Assembly: GCF_052056485.1 (NCBI RefSeq)
Contig: NZ_CP183948.1
Location: forward strand, 4,650,001 to 4,714,000
From: Paenibacillus_AQ nitricinens
Lineage (GTDB): Bacteria; Bacillota; Bacilli; Paenibacillales; Paenibacillaceae
Length of the DNA: 64,000 nt
Direction: 5' to 3'
Shown here piece after piece: positions 25,318 to 33,682 of the stretch; position 1 is the stretch's first letter; every line of letters begins with the position of its first letter. Made by a program: the position numbers and the translations under genes. The notes under the pieces are model-generated. The model saw only the letters and a list, made by a program, of their open reading frames with translations, did no database searches and was not told where the DNA came from.

Positions 25318-27069
25318 CTAGATGTCATCCATATTATTGTCAGTTAGTGGTAGCAACCACTGAAGTTTAACCTGTAGTCCTCCAAGTGATGATGGTGCAA
25401 TCGTCAATCCTGCATCCTCACCAAAACGCAGCCGCATTCTCTGATGCACATTCCAAAGCCCGCAGCCCATTTCTTCATCCATCGCTTTGCCTAGCTTATT
25501 TTCCAATACGATAATTTCCTCCGGGGTCATGCCTTTTCCGTCATCCTCAACCGTTAATGTCATAACTCTTCCGTTGCATGTGCCCGTAATTCGCACCAGC
25601 CCCTCTTTAGAGACAGGCTCAATTCCATGGATAACCGCATTCTCGACCAAAGGCTGAAGAACCAACGGAGGAAGATCCCGTTTCCGCATTTGCGGGGGGA
25701 TAAGAACTTCATATTGAAGTCTGCTCATCCTCATTTTTTGGATCTCTAGATAGTGAGTCACAAATTCCGTTTCTTCAGATAAAGCGACAAGATCGCGTTC
25801 TTGGCGGGTCGTATATCTGTAATACCGGGATAAATTATGCGACATACCGACGACAGCACCCATATTATCGAGCTTCGCCATACTCGTAATAAAGGAGAAG
25901 CAATTATAGAAGAAATGCGGATTGATCTGAGATTGAAGCTGCTTTAATCTGGCTTCCCTAACATGGATTTTTTCCATTAACACATTCTCGATCAGCTTCT
26001 GAATCTGTTCCACCATGCTATTAAACCTTCCGGACAGGAAGCTGAACTCATTTTTACCTTTGATCTCCACCCGCGCAGAGTAGTCTCCTTGCTTCAACCT
26101 CTGGAAGCCTCCAACCAATAATCTAACGGGCACCTGCACCTGCACATATAGTAGATAGGCTACGAGACAGCTCATTAATAACAATGCACCAATAGCAAAA
26201 TAAAATAAGCGATTGGAGGTTTGGATTGGATGCAGTATTTCTGACAGCGGCATATAGTCGATCAAATACCAGCCCATTTTATCCGAAAAGACTATGTTTA
26301 CACTGTAGGACTCACCATTAATGTTCACTGTACGATTTTCGCTTTGCTTCAACTGCTCTTGCTCCAGCCTATTTACCAATTCATTAGCTAGCAGCTTGTC
26401 AGCACTACGGTTAAAGATAAGTCCAGTACCCTGTTTATAATAAAAAGGATCTCTCCTGCCATCACTTTTAAATTTATCCAGCATATCTTCAATGTTTCGG
26501 CTGTCAAACTCCACCTTCATAATCGTATTGGCCTTTTCAGGAGTGAACTCTGACATGAAGGGGGTAAAAGAAAACCAAGAGAACACAAAATGGTCGCCAT
26601 CCTGCTCAATGATCTTTTCTACATGCCAGCCTGACTTTACTTCCCGCTTCAAATCCTCATCCGAATATGGTAAAGCATCATTCTCTGACACCATTCGGTG
26701 GATCGACGGTGAATATAGATACAACTTACTCTTCCAGTTGGAGGAGCTTTCCTGAATACTGATTTTGGTCTGAATCCGCTTAATCAGATTTATTGCATCC
26801 AGGTTCAAATGTGTCCCCTTTAAATAAGTATCCTTTAAGCTCAAAATATCAGGATCATGAATGAGCAGGATCGGCCAGGAGGACAACAGCTCCATATTAC
26901 TCTCGACTTGATTCTGAAAAAAACTGAGCTGATTGCTGTTCGAAGTATTTAACTCCGTACGTAGCACATCCGTGGTCGTCTTATTGGAATAGAAATAGAG
27001 GATCGTAATAGGAATCAGCATGATGACCATGATACTTACGATTTTGGTAAATAAATTATATCTATACAC
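25318..27069 (-). CDS. YesM-like sensor histidine kinase
   Basis: This 583-residue membrane kinase has two membrane segments (about 10-30 and 285-305) around a large outside domain, then HAMP (about 305-360), the His_kinase box QSQINPHFFYNCFSF and a HATPase domain with LVENAVIHGI, DDGKGM and GCGLWNVHQRM. It is the partner of the YesN-like regulator. It starts at GTG with AAGGA only 2 bases before it, an unusually tight site. The sensed ligand is probably a galactan oligosaccharide, inferred from neighbours. From 27070 to 27287 I see no gene. Confidence 0.93.
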   Translation of the reverse strand: MYRYNLFTKIVSIMVIMLIPITILYFYSNKTTTDVLRTELNTSNSNQLSFFQNQVESNMELLSSWPILLIHDPDILSLKDTYLKGTHLNLDAINLIKRIQTKISIQESSSNWKSKLYLYSPSIHRMVSENDALPYSDEDLKREVKSGWHVEKIIEQDGDHFVFSWFSFTPFMSEFTPEKANTIMKVEFDSRNIEDMLDKFKSDGRRDPFYYKQGTGLIFNRSADKLLANELVNRLEQEQLKQSENRTVNINGESYSVNIVFSDKMGWYLIDYMPLSEILHPIQTSNRLFYFAIGALLLMSCLVAYLLYVQVQVPVRLLVGGFQRLKQGDYSARVEIKGKNEFSFLSGRFNSMVEQIQKLIENVLMEKIHVREARLKQLQSQINPHFFYNCFSFITSMAKLDNMGAVVGMSHNLSRYYRYTTRQERDLVALSEETEFVTHYLEIQKMRMSRLQYEVLIPPQMRKRDLPPLVLQPLVENAVIHGIEPVSKEGLVRITGTCNGRVMTLTVEDDGKGMTPEEIIVLENKLGKAMDEEMGCGLWNVHQRMRLRFGEDAGLTIAPSSLGGLQVKLQWLLPLTDNNMDDI

Positions 27070-27287
27070 TTTCCTTCACACTCCGACTCAAATGTCATAG
27101 CCTCTATTGTACAAATAATCTTCATTAACGCATAGATAATTTCTCCCCGCACAATGAGGTAGACAGGTGATAGCTTGTTCAAGCACTGTTATCGTCCTCT
27201 CTATTGTAAAGGCTTAAATTATTACGCTATATGCTACGTACGAAACATTTCTGCAGTTTTTGCAGTCTAATGTATTGTTGAGACATA

Positions 27288-27335
27288 CAAAAAGGGATGA
27301 TCCGAAAGCCTCTAGGCATTCAGTCATCCCTTTAT
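27288..27335 (-). terminator. terminator downstream of EamA transporter
   Basis: AAAGGGATGA pairs with TCATCCCTTT on the minus strand and TTTTTG follows. Confidence 0.85.
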
Positions 27336-27371
27336 ACTTTATTTAGTTCAATCTATACAATCAGAGTCTGT

Positions 27372-28331
27372 TCAGAGCGTTTGTGCTTTAGATTGTTGAC
27401 TCGATATAAAGAATAAAGCAGTCCAGATCAACGCGAACCCGATAATTTGCGGTAGGGTGACGAGCTGCTGGAATACGATCCAGTTAATGATTACTCCCGT
27501 CATAGGAAAGCTTAGTTCAGCCAATGTAGCGAAGGAAGCTTTGGTAGTGCTGAGTCCTTTGTAATACATTAGCATACTGAGCAGTCCTGGCAGCAAAGCC
27601 TGCAGCAACAAATTAATGGCTATGGCAGCAGATGCACCAAATCCACCATTAATCTGCCAAGGAGCCCCTTCTAATGTGGTGATTACGAAAAGCAGCGGCA
27701 GCGCCATTATAAATCTTAGGGAAGTCACTGTCTCATATTTCATAGACCCAAGCAGATAACGTCCCATTACTGTCGAGCCACCCCATAATGCGGCCGCTCC
27801 TAAGGCCATCAGACTGCTAACACCGATAAAGTTGTTCACATGTCCGAATGGAATGCTCCAGCCAAAGGTCAGCAGGTAGGTTCCTACCAGAGCCACAGTA
27901 ATGAGGATCCCGAAATTTTTAGGCAGACGTTCTTTAAGAATTAAGGCTGCAAGACCGATAGCGAATATCGGCTGAAGCTTTTGCAGCAACAGCACAGCAT
28001 TTAAATCCCCACTGGAGAGTGCCATCGTAAATAGAATTGTTGCCCCGGCAGAACCTCCCCAGGAAACAATTAGCAAAGCTCCAATCTGGCGGAATCCAAT
28101 GCCTTTTAGCTCCGCCCGGTGACGCCAAAGAACAGGGGAAGCAGCCAAGAAAAGCACCACATGCTCCAAAAGAACAATTTGCGATGAGGTCAATGATTTT
28201 AAGAGGATAATACGAAAGAGCGGATCCACGCCCCATAGTGCTGCACCGAACACAACGAGCCAAAAACCACTGCGTAACGGCGACGTGCTGCTTACCTTAT
28301 TAGCTGATGTTGAAGCTGTTACATTACTCAT
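27372..28331 (-). CDS. EamA/DMT-family transporter, putative flavin transporter
   Basis: This 319-residue protein has ten predicted membrane segments in two EamA repeats (about 20-155 and 165-310), typical of drug/metabolite transporters. AAGGAG lies 9 bases before the ATG. An FMN riboswitch with terminator precedes it, so it should be expressed when flavin is low. That points to uptake of riboflavin or a precursor. Known riboswitch-linked transporters include RibU, PnuX/RibM, RibXY and the EamA-like ImpX group, with RibN as an EamA riboflavin importer in Proteobacteria; I cannot tell from sequence alone which this matches. Membership of the EamA family is firm, the flavin role is inference from the riboswitch. 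Confidence 0.85.
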   Translation of the reverse strand: MSNVTASTSANKVSSTSPLRSGFWLVVFGAALWGVDPLFRIILLKSLTSSQIVLLEHVVLFLAASPVLWRHRAELKGIGFRQIGALLIVSWGGSAGATILFTMALSSGDLNAVLLLQKLQPIFAIGLAALILKERLPKNFGILITVALVGTYLLTFGWSIPFGHVNNFIGVSSLMALGAAALWGGSTVMGRYLLGSMKYETVTSLRFIMALPLLFVITTLEGAPWQINGGFGASAAIAINLLLQALLPGLLSMLMYYKGLSTTKASFATLAELSFPMTGVIINWIVFQQLVTLPQIIGFALIWTALFFISSQQSKAQTL

Positions 28332-28372
28332 AATCCCATTCTCCTTGTCGATACAAACCCTCGATAAGAGAC

Positions 28373-28413
28373 CAAAAACCCCCGAATCACCATAAAAGGT
28401 CGATTCGGGGGCA
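28373..28413 (-). terminator. riboswitch-linked terminator before EamA gene
   Basis: GCCCCCGAATC pairs with GATTCGGGGG on the minus strand and TTTTTGG follows. It lies between the FMN aptamer and the gene start. Confidence 0.88.
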
Positions 28414-28457
28414 TTATCAATAAAGACGTACAGGATAGACTCCTAGCGCCTTTATCT

Positions 28458-28605
28458 TATGATCCTCTCCCATCCGGACTTTACCGTCGGCTCTGGATTC
28501 ACACCAGATCAGTCACTTCTCTGCAAGCAGAACAAGTGAGTCGCGGGCTTAGTTCGCTTTGAACATTACCGCCGGTTGGGAATTTCACCCTACCCCGAGA
28601 ATCTT
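28458..28605 (-). promoter_or_regulatory. second FMN riboswitch, controlling EamA transporter
   Basis: Read on the minus strand the RFN blocks appear in order: GGGGTAGGGTGAAATTCCC, AACCGGCGGTAA, AGCCCGCGA, then TCTGGTGTGAATCCAGA, GCCGACGGTAAAG and TCCGGATGGGAGAGG. These match conserved aptamer positions. A strong terminator follows. The aptamer is a different, more compact variant than the one before ribD. Confidence 0.93.
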
Positions 28606-28815
28606 GTATTCCGTTGTTTTTTTCACAATCTCAGAATAAACCTCTTCTTGCCATTCGTCCAGTACTTTATGAAAATATACATAAAATTTTCATGTATTAC
28701 AGCTTTTTATTACATATTTTTTTCGTTATTGTTCTACTGTCTCATCCACAAAAATCTGTATAATGAAATTATGTTTATTTTTCCATAGTTTAGGAATTTT
28801 TCTAAGGAGGTTGTT

Positions 28816-30006
28816 ATGAAGAAATCATTTTGGATGAAGGAGTCATTCTGGACGAAGCTATTGTTCTCCTTTTTTGCGGTCGGAGTCATAGCTTTTTTAG
28901 GATTCATAGGTTCGATAATTACTGCGCTTTTCGGGGGGCTTATCTTTTATACTCCTCTTGTGGCGATTTTATCTGTGGTAATAGCCATTTACGTTGTACT
29001 CCTTATATTTGATTTGTTGTCCCGAAAAACAAGCAATATAATATTGCTATCCATCCTCGGACTTAGTGTGCTCGTAACCGCAGGATATGAGATCAAGCAA
29101 GCATATACTAACAGCATTGCCACGGTCGATGATCGGGAGGTCAATCTCGTACAATATGAACCCTTTGCTGAGAATACGAAAGCAGTGAAATTAGACAAAC
29201 CTTCTGCCTATAGTATCGATAGCAATCCACCCAAGCTGGATGGTGCAACCGCACTTTACCCACTGTATTCAGCTTTCGTGCAATCTGCTTATCCTGTGGG
29301 CAATTATAAACCATATGATTTTCAAATCGGCCAAGTAATTTGCAGCAGCACACCGGAAGCTTACAAAAGACTAATTGAAGGTGAAACCGATATTATTTTT
29401 GTGGCTGCTCCTTCTCTTGCTCAGCAAAAACATGCGAAGCGAAAAGGCGTCGAGCTGAAGCTCACACCTATTGGGCGCGAGGCTTTCGTATTTTTTGTGA
29501 ATAAACGAAACGTAGTGACTGGACTTTCTACCGCCCAGCTTAAAGATATCTACGCAGGCAAGATCACCAATTGGAAAGATGTAGGCGGAGCTAATAACCG
29601 TATTCGCGCTTTTCAACGGCCAGAGGATAGTGGGAGCCAGACGATGCTGCAAAAGTTTATGGGAGATACCATACTCATGACACCACCTAAGGAAGACGTC
29701 GCAGATATTATGAGCGGAATCATTAAACAAACATCCAGCTATCGCAATTATAAAAATGCACTCGGGTACAGCTTCTTATTCTACGCCTCAGAAATGAATC
29801 AAAGCGGGGAAATTGCACTACTCGCCATAGATGGTGTTAAGCCCGACAAAGAGAGTATTCGTAGTGGACAGTACCCTTTGGCTACAGAATTTTATGCTGT
29901 GACTGCCGGAAGTGACAACCCCAATATTCAGCCCTTTCTAGATTGGATGCAATCTGCTCAGGGTCAGGAATTGGTAGAAAAAACGGGTTATACTTCTTTG
30001 AAATAA
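28816..30006 (+). CDS. membrane-anchored PstS-like phosphate-binding-fold protein
   Basis: This 396-residue protein has three or four membrane segments in its first 95 residues, then a PstS-type periplasmic-binding domain (about 120-396) with LDGATALYPLYSAF, EGETDIIFVAAPS, NPLS-like GLSTAQLKDIYAGKITNW and EDSGSQTMLQKFM. The last two match the phosphate-binding loops of PstS. A usual PstS has a lipobox rather than multiple membrane spans. AAGGAGG lies 5 bases before the ATG and a TATAAT at 28759 may be its -10. No pstCAB genes are nearby, so a phosphate sensor or an exotic receptor is as likely as a transport subunit. Confidence 0.85.
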   Translation: MKKSFWMKESFWTKLLFSFFAVGVIAFLGFIGSIITALFGGLIFYTPLVAILSVVIAIYVVLLIFDLLSRKTSNIILLSILGLSVLVTAGYEIKQAYTNSIATVDDREVNLVQYEPFAENTKAVKLDKPSAYSIDSNPPKLDGATALYPLYSAFVQSAYPVGNYKPYDFQIGQVICSSTPEAYKRLIEGETDIIFVAAPSLAQQKHAKRKGVELKLTPIGREAFVFFVNKRNVVTGLSTAQLKDIYAGKITNWKDVGGANNRIRAFQRPEDSGSQTMLQKFMGDTILMTPPKEDVADIMSGIIKQTSSYRNYKNALGYSFLFYASEMNQSGEIALLAIDGVKPDKESIRSGQYPLATEFYAVTAGSDNPNIQPFLDWMQSAQGQELVEKTGYTSLK

Positions 30007-30017
30007 AATATTGTTAG

Positions 30018-30066
30018 GGAAAGAGAGCTAACCCAAATGTTTGGGAAAGCTCTCTTTTCGCTTTTT
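30018..30066 (+). terminator. terminator after PstS-like gene
   Basis: AAAGAGAGCT and CCAAA pair with TTTGG and AAGCTCTCTTT, followed by T-rich sequence. Confidence 0.85.
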
Positions 30067-30213
30067 CTACCGAAATTTTTCCTTTTTCACTCTAAAAGAG
30101 CGCAACTTTTGGAAACTATTGTCGTTTAAGAATTATATACGCTGAAACTGCATCAAAGGAAGAAAAAGTAAGAATTGCTAGAAACCAAGAAACGGGGATG
30201 GTAGGGATTGCAG

Positions 30214-31710
30214 ATGAAGAAGTTTGGTTTTTTGGCGTTACTGCTGCTTTTGTTGGTGCTGGTTCATCCAGGAACTGGTTATGCCGGCTCTGCAGAGACA
30301 CACATCAATCTAGACGGCAATGATCTTAAGATTTCTAAAGAAGCACAAGTTCAAATTGTAAATGGAAGCGTGATGGTTCCACTTCGCCTCGTTACGGAGC
30401 AGCTTGGTTATACCGTGAAATGGGATAATGTGACCAAGACTGCAACCATTGAGCAAAAGGGAACGACATTAAAGCTTATCGTGAATAATGCGATGGCAGA
30501 GGCTTCGGGGAAACAGGTAAAACTGGACAACCCTCCTTTTCTAAGTGGCAACACGACCCTCGTTCCTTTAAGATTTGTTGGTGAACAGACAGGAACTACT
30601 GTAGGTTGGGATAATGTGACCAAAACGGTCTACTTAACTTCTCCAGTGCCAGAGATTGGCGGAAGCGATCCAGAAATTACAGTTCCAGACACTTCTGTAA
30701 CCGCACCCTCTGATAATGCATCCAACGGTAACACAGCAACCGACGGAAATTCCTCAACGGCTGCAGTCACAAATCTTAGCTTCGTTGATAATAAACTAAT
30801 CGTTGCGGTGAACGGTAGTGTAACACCTAATGTATTCACAATGACAGATAAAGACCGAATTGTCGTAGATTTACCGAATACCAGCTTTGGCGACAGCTTT
30901 CATCAGAACCTTTCTGTCGGAAAAAACCAAAGTGGGCAGTTGACGATTACCGAATATCCTAACGTCTCAACCATTCGTTATTCATTATTCAGTAGTTCTC
31001 CCTCTACGATCCGGATCGTGATTGATCTGAACAGCGCGAATAACTACAGTGTAACAAATGCTAACGATGGACTTATTATAGTGGATCTAAATGGGACAAG
31101 CACCACGCCTCCTGCAACCACTGTACCAGAAGTACCGGTTACAACGCCTCCACCTTCAACCGGCAACACAGACAAGAAGATAATCGTCATTGATGCAGGA
31201 CATGGTGGGAAAGATCCTGGCACCGGAAGTAACCGAAAAGAGAAGGATTTCACCTTGCCAACAGCACTGAAAATTGCAGAACTACTAAAGAAAGAGCCAA
31301 ATATTGAGGTTGTGCTCACTCGAAGTGATGATACATACCCGACCCTACAGGACAGATCCAACCTCGCCAATAAGGTAAAAGCAGATTTGTTCATCTCTGT
31401 TCATGCCAATAGTATCCCAGTGGGCAGTAAGAGCAATCCTAGTGGTACTGAGACCTATTACACACGTAAAGATAGTTTATTATTCGCGCAAACCGTTCAT
31501 AAATATCTTACTGTTGCTACAGGTCTTCAGGATCGAGGGGTTCGTCAAGCGAATTATCATGTAACAAGAGAAACTAAAATGCCAGCCATTTTATTAGAAT
31601 GTGGTTACTTAAGTAATACCAAGGACGAAGGATTACTCTTCACCGTGGATGTACAGAATAGGATAGCCGAAGTAGTAGTTCTAGGGATAAAGGAATATTT
31701 AGGTCGATAG
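30214..31710 (+). CDS. secreted N-acetylmuramoyl-L-alanine amidase (Amidase_3)
   Basis: This enzyme cuts the amide between muramic acid and the stem peptide in peptidoglycan. The 498-residue protein has a signal peptide (about 1-25), two halves of a copper-amine-oxidase-N-like domain (about 30-145, with repeated MVPLRLV/LVPLRFV and WDNVTKT), a Thr/Ser/Pro linker, an AMIN domain (about 185-295) and the zinc-dependent Amidase_3 domain (about 320-495). That domain has DAGHGG, the KEKDF glutamate, SVHANS and ILLECGYLSN. AMIN and CuAO-N-like parts suggest cell-wall targeting. The ATG at 30214 is preceded by a weak TAGGGA; a TTG two codons earlier is also possible. Confidence 0.92.
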   Translation: MKKFGFLALLLLLLVLVHPGTGYAGSAETHINLDGNDLKISKEAQVQIVNGSVMVPLRLVTEQLGYTVKWDNVTKTATIEQKGTTLKLIVNNAMAEASGKQVKLDNPPFLSGNTTLVPLRFVGEQTGTTVGWDNVTKTVYLTSPVPEIGGSDPEITVPDTSVTAPSDNASNGNTATDGNSSTAAVTNLSFVDNKLIVAVNGSVTPNVFTMTDKDRIVVDLPNTSFGDSFHQNLSVGKNQSGQLTITEYPNVSTIRYSLFSSSPSTIRIVIDLNSANNYSVTNANDGLIIVDLNGTSTTPPATTVPEVPVTTPPPSTGNTDKKIIVIDAGHGGKDPGTGSNRKEKDFTLPTALKIAELLKKEPNIEVVLTRSDDTYPTLQDRSNLANKVKADLFISVHANSIPVGSKSNPSGTETYYTRKDSLLFAQTVHKYLTVATGLQDRGVRQANYHVTRETKMPAILLECGYLSNTKDEGLLFTVDVQNRIAEVVVLGIKEYLGR

Positions 31711-31760
31711 AAAAAAGAGGAGCTTCAAAGCCACCAATTGGCTTTGAAGCTCCTCTTTCT
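31711..31760. terminator. bidirectional terminator between amidase and VOC gene
   Basis: AAAGAGGAGCTTCAAAGCCA pairs with TGGCTTTGAAGCTCCTCTTT around a tiny loop. It serves both convergent genes. Confidence 0.92.
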
Positions 31761-31762
31761 AT

Positions 31763-32167
31763 TTATTCATGTTTGTTATTCCAAACACTCATTCGTTCTC
31801 TTAGATTAGAAGTGTGCAGCTCTAACTGAATCCCATCTGGATCGAGAAAGTTGACTGTCCAGCCTACTCCCCTTTTAACAGGTCCTCTAATGATTCGTAC
31901 TTCGTGGGTACGGAGTACCTGTACTGCCTCCTCGAAATGTTCTTCCGCTATACTAAAAGCAATGTGGTCTATCCCAATTACATTGCTCATTAATTCAATG
32001 TATTTTGGCTTTTCAATGAGGCAAATCCATGCGCTCCCCCATTCCAGATAAGCATCTGTATTCCCTTTGTGAATTAGCTGAAGACCCAAAATACCCGTAT
32101 AGAAATTCAATGAACGTGATAAATCACTCACATTTACCGTCACATGATTAAATCCTTGAATTTTCAT
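31763..32167 (-). CDS. VOC-family metalloprotein (glyoxalase/dioxygenase fold)
   Basis: This 134-residue protein has the paired beta-alpha modules of the vicinal oxygen chelate superfamily: FNHVTVNVSDLSRSLNFY at the start and GIDHIAFSI in the second half, with ELHT near the end. The metal ligands would be H8, H68 and the glutamate of LELHT. Such proteins range from lactoylglutathione lyase and ring-cleaving dioxygenases to fosfomycin-resistance enzymes; this one cannot be placed further. GAGGGG and GGGG lie just before the ATG. It follows the carboxylesterase gene closely on the same strand, so both are probably one unit. Confidence 0.85.
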   Translation of the reverse strand: MKIQGFNHVTVNVSDLSRSLNFYTGILGLQLIHKGNTDAYLEWGSAWICLIEKPKYIELMSNVIGIDHIAFSIAEEHFEEAVQVLRTHEVRIIRGPVKRGVGWTVNFLDPDGIQLELHTSNLRERMSVWNNKHE

Positions 32168-32190
32168 CCCCGTTCATCCCCTCAGACTTC

Positions 32191-33663
32191 TCAAACCAGA
32201 ATAGAGACAATTCTCTTGCGTTTCTCTGAATCGGGATCTTGAGTTACTCGCATCTCTTCATCAAAGATCAGTGTAGGACGTTCTTCCAGATTATACTCAG
32301 GCCATGATAGCTCAGATGTAGCTGGGTTTCCACGATGAGCAAAGGCAATCCATGCCGCATGCATACTTTTAGCCAATTTTTGCATCCCCGGTGTAATTTC
32401 CGCGCCCAAACGAGTTACATGAGACAAATTATTAAAAGCATAGACAATTTCCGCACCATGTACAGCTTTATTTAACAATGGATGGCCAGGGACCGTCCCA
32501 TCAAAACGATACATCCACACAGGCGCATAGGCCAATTGATTCTCAGCTAAGGATATAGAAGTACCCCAGAAATATAGATCCGTTAGAATCTCCGCCTGTC
32601 CTTCCCATGTAGAAGAATAGTGGCTGGCAACCTCCGCCAGACTTCCAGTTCCCATCATCTGCTCCAGCGCCTTGAGCGATTCATCAAAGTCTGCACCTGG
32701 TGTCTCTCCCCTGAAAAATAAATTACCCTCATCTCGATTGGTTCCAATCAACAATGGAATCCCCTGGGCCGATCCTTCTGCCACAGCCTGTGCAGGATCT
32801 ATAGGAAGCGTATCCCCATCAATGACAGGCTGAAATAACATGCCTATTGAACCACCCGTTAATTTAATGGTCATTCTTGTGGCTGCGTCTATAATTTGTT
32901 CCGCTGAGAAAGTATTAAGTAGGCTAGTATCTCCATCAGGGGAAATGCCTAGTTCAGTAAGTAATGCTACAGCAATATCTTTTCCTTGCTGATTTGGCAA
33001 AGTTTGAGCAGCCCCACTTTGCATGATCGCTCCAGCAAATAATCCCTTTGCAGCAGGCATAGCCAGAAGGGCTGCGATACTCATACTGCCAGCTGATTCT
33101 CCAAATACCGTAACTCGCTGAGGGTCGCCTCCAAAGGCGGCAATATTATGCTTTACCCATTCCAGCCCGGCAATTTGATCCAGCAAGCCTTGATTAGACG
33201 CAAATCCATCACCAAGCGAAGACAGATGCATAAAACCAAACGGTCCCAGTCGATAATTAATCGTCACCAGGACTACATTTCCATTCTTCGCGAAGCTAGT
33301 GCCATCAAACTGTGGCTGACTTCCCGCACCTGTCACAAATGTCCCCCCGTGAATCCAGAACATTACAGGAAGTGCCTCGCCTGGGGATGCAGGTGACCAT
33401 ACATTTAAATATAAACAATCTTCAGAATGACGAGGTGTTAATCCACCGAAACGCGTACCTCTCGTATCCGCTGGCTGATGGCTAACTGGACCAAATTCAG
33501 AAGCATCTCTAATTCCGCTCCAAGCTTCTGGTGGCTGCGGCGCACGAAATCGAAGCTCTCCAACTGGTGGAGCGGCAAAAGGGATTCCACGCCAAACGTT
33601 CACGCCATCCTCCTCTCGTCCTTGAAGCTTACCGTAAGAGGTTACTGCTATCGGTCCTACCAT
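32191..33663 (-). CDS. type B carboxylesterase (para-nitrobenzyl esterase type)
   Basis: This 490-residue alpha/beta hydrolase matches the type B carboxylesterase family. The oxyanion loop is WIHGGTF (about 103-109), the nucleophile is S190 in FGESAGS, the family signature EDCLYLNVWSP is at 81-91, and the catalytic histidine lies in KAVHGAEIVYAF. It lacks a signal peptide and should be cytosolic. Natural substrates of this family are poorly known. GGAAGGG lies about 10 bases before the ATG. It runs in the same direction as the AI-2E-type gene upstream, 19 bases away, and the VOC gene downstream. Confidence 0.93.
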   Translation of the reverse strand: MVGPIAVTSYGKLQGREEDGVNVWRGIPFAAPPVGELRFRAPQPPEAWSGIRDASEFGPVSHQPADTRGTRFGGLTPRHSEDCLYLNVWSPASPGEALPVMFWIHGGTFVTGAGSQPQFDGTSFAKNGNVVLVTINYRLGPFGFMHLSSLGDGFASNQGLLDQIAGLEWVKHNIAAFGGDPQRVTVFGESAGSMSIAALLAMPAAKGLFAGAIMQSGAAQTLPNQQGKDIAVALLTELGISPDGDTSLLNTFSAEQIIDAATRMTIKLTGGSIGMLFQPVIDGDTLPIDPAQAVAEGSAQGIPLLIGTNRDEGNLFFRGETPGADFDESLKALEQMMGTGSLAEVASHYSSTWEGQAEILTDLYFWGTSISLAENQLAYAPVWMYRFDGTVPGHPLLNKAVHGAEIVYAFNNLSHVTRLGAEITPGMQKLAKSMHAAWIAFAHRGNPATSELSWPEYNLEERPTLIFDEEMRVTQDPDSEKRKRIVSILV

Positions 33664-33682
33664 TACATTTCACCCTTCCACA

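Noticed and set aside
28576..28788. 70-codon plus-strand frame before the PstS-like gene
   Set aside because: It overlaps the FMN aptamer on the other strand and has no ribosome site.
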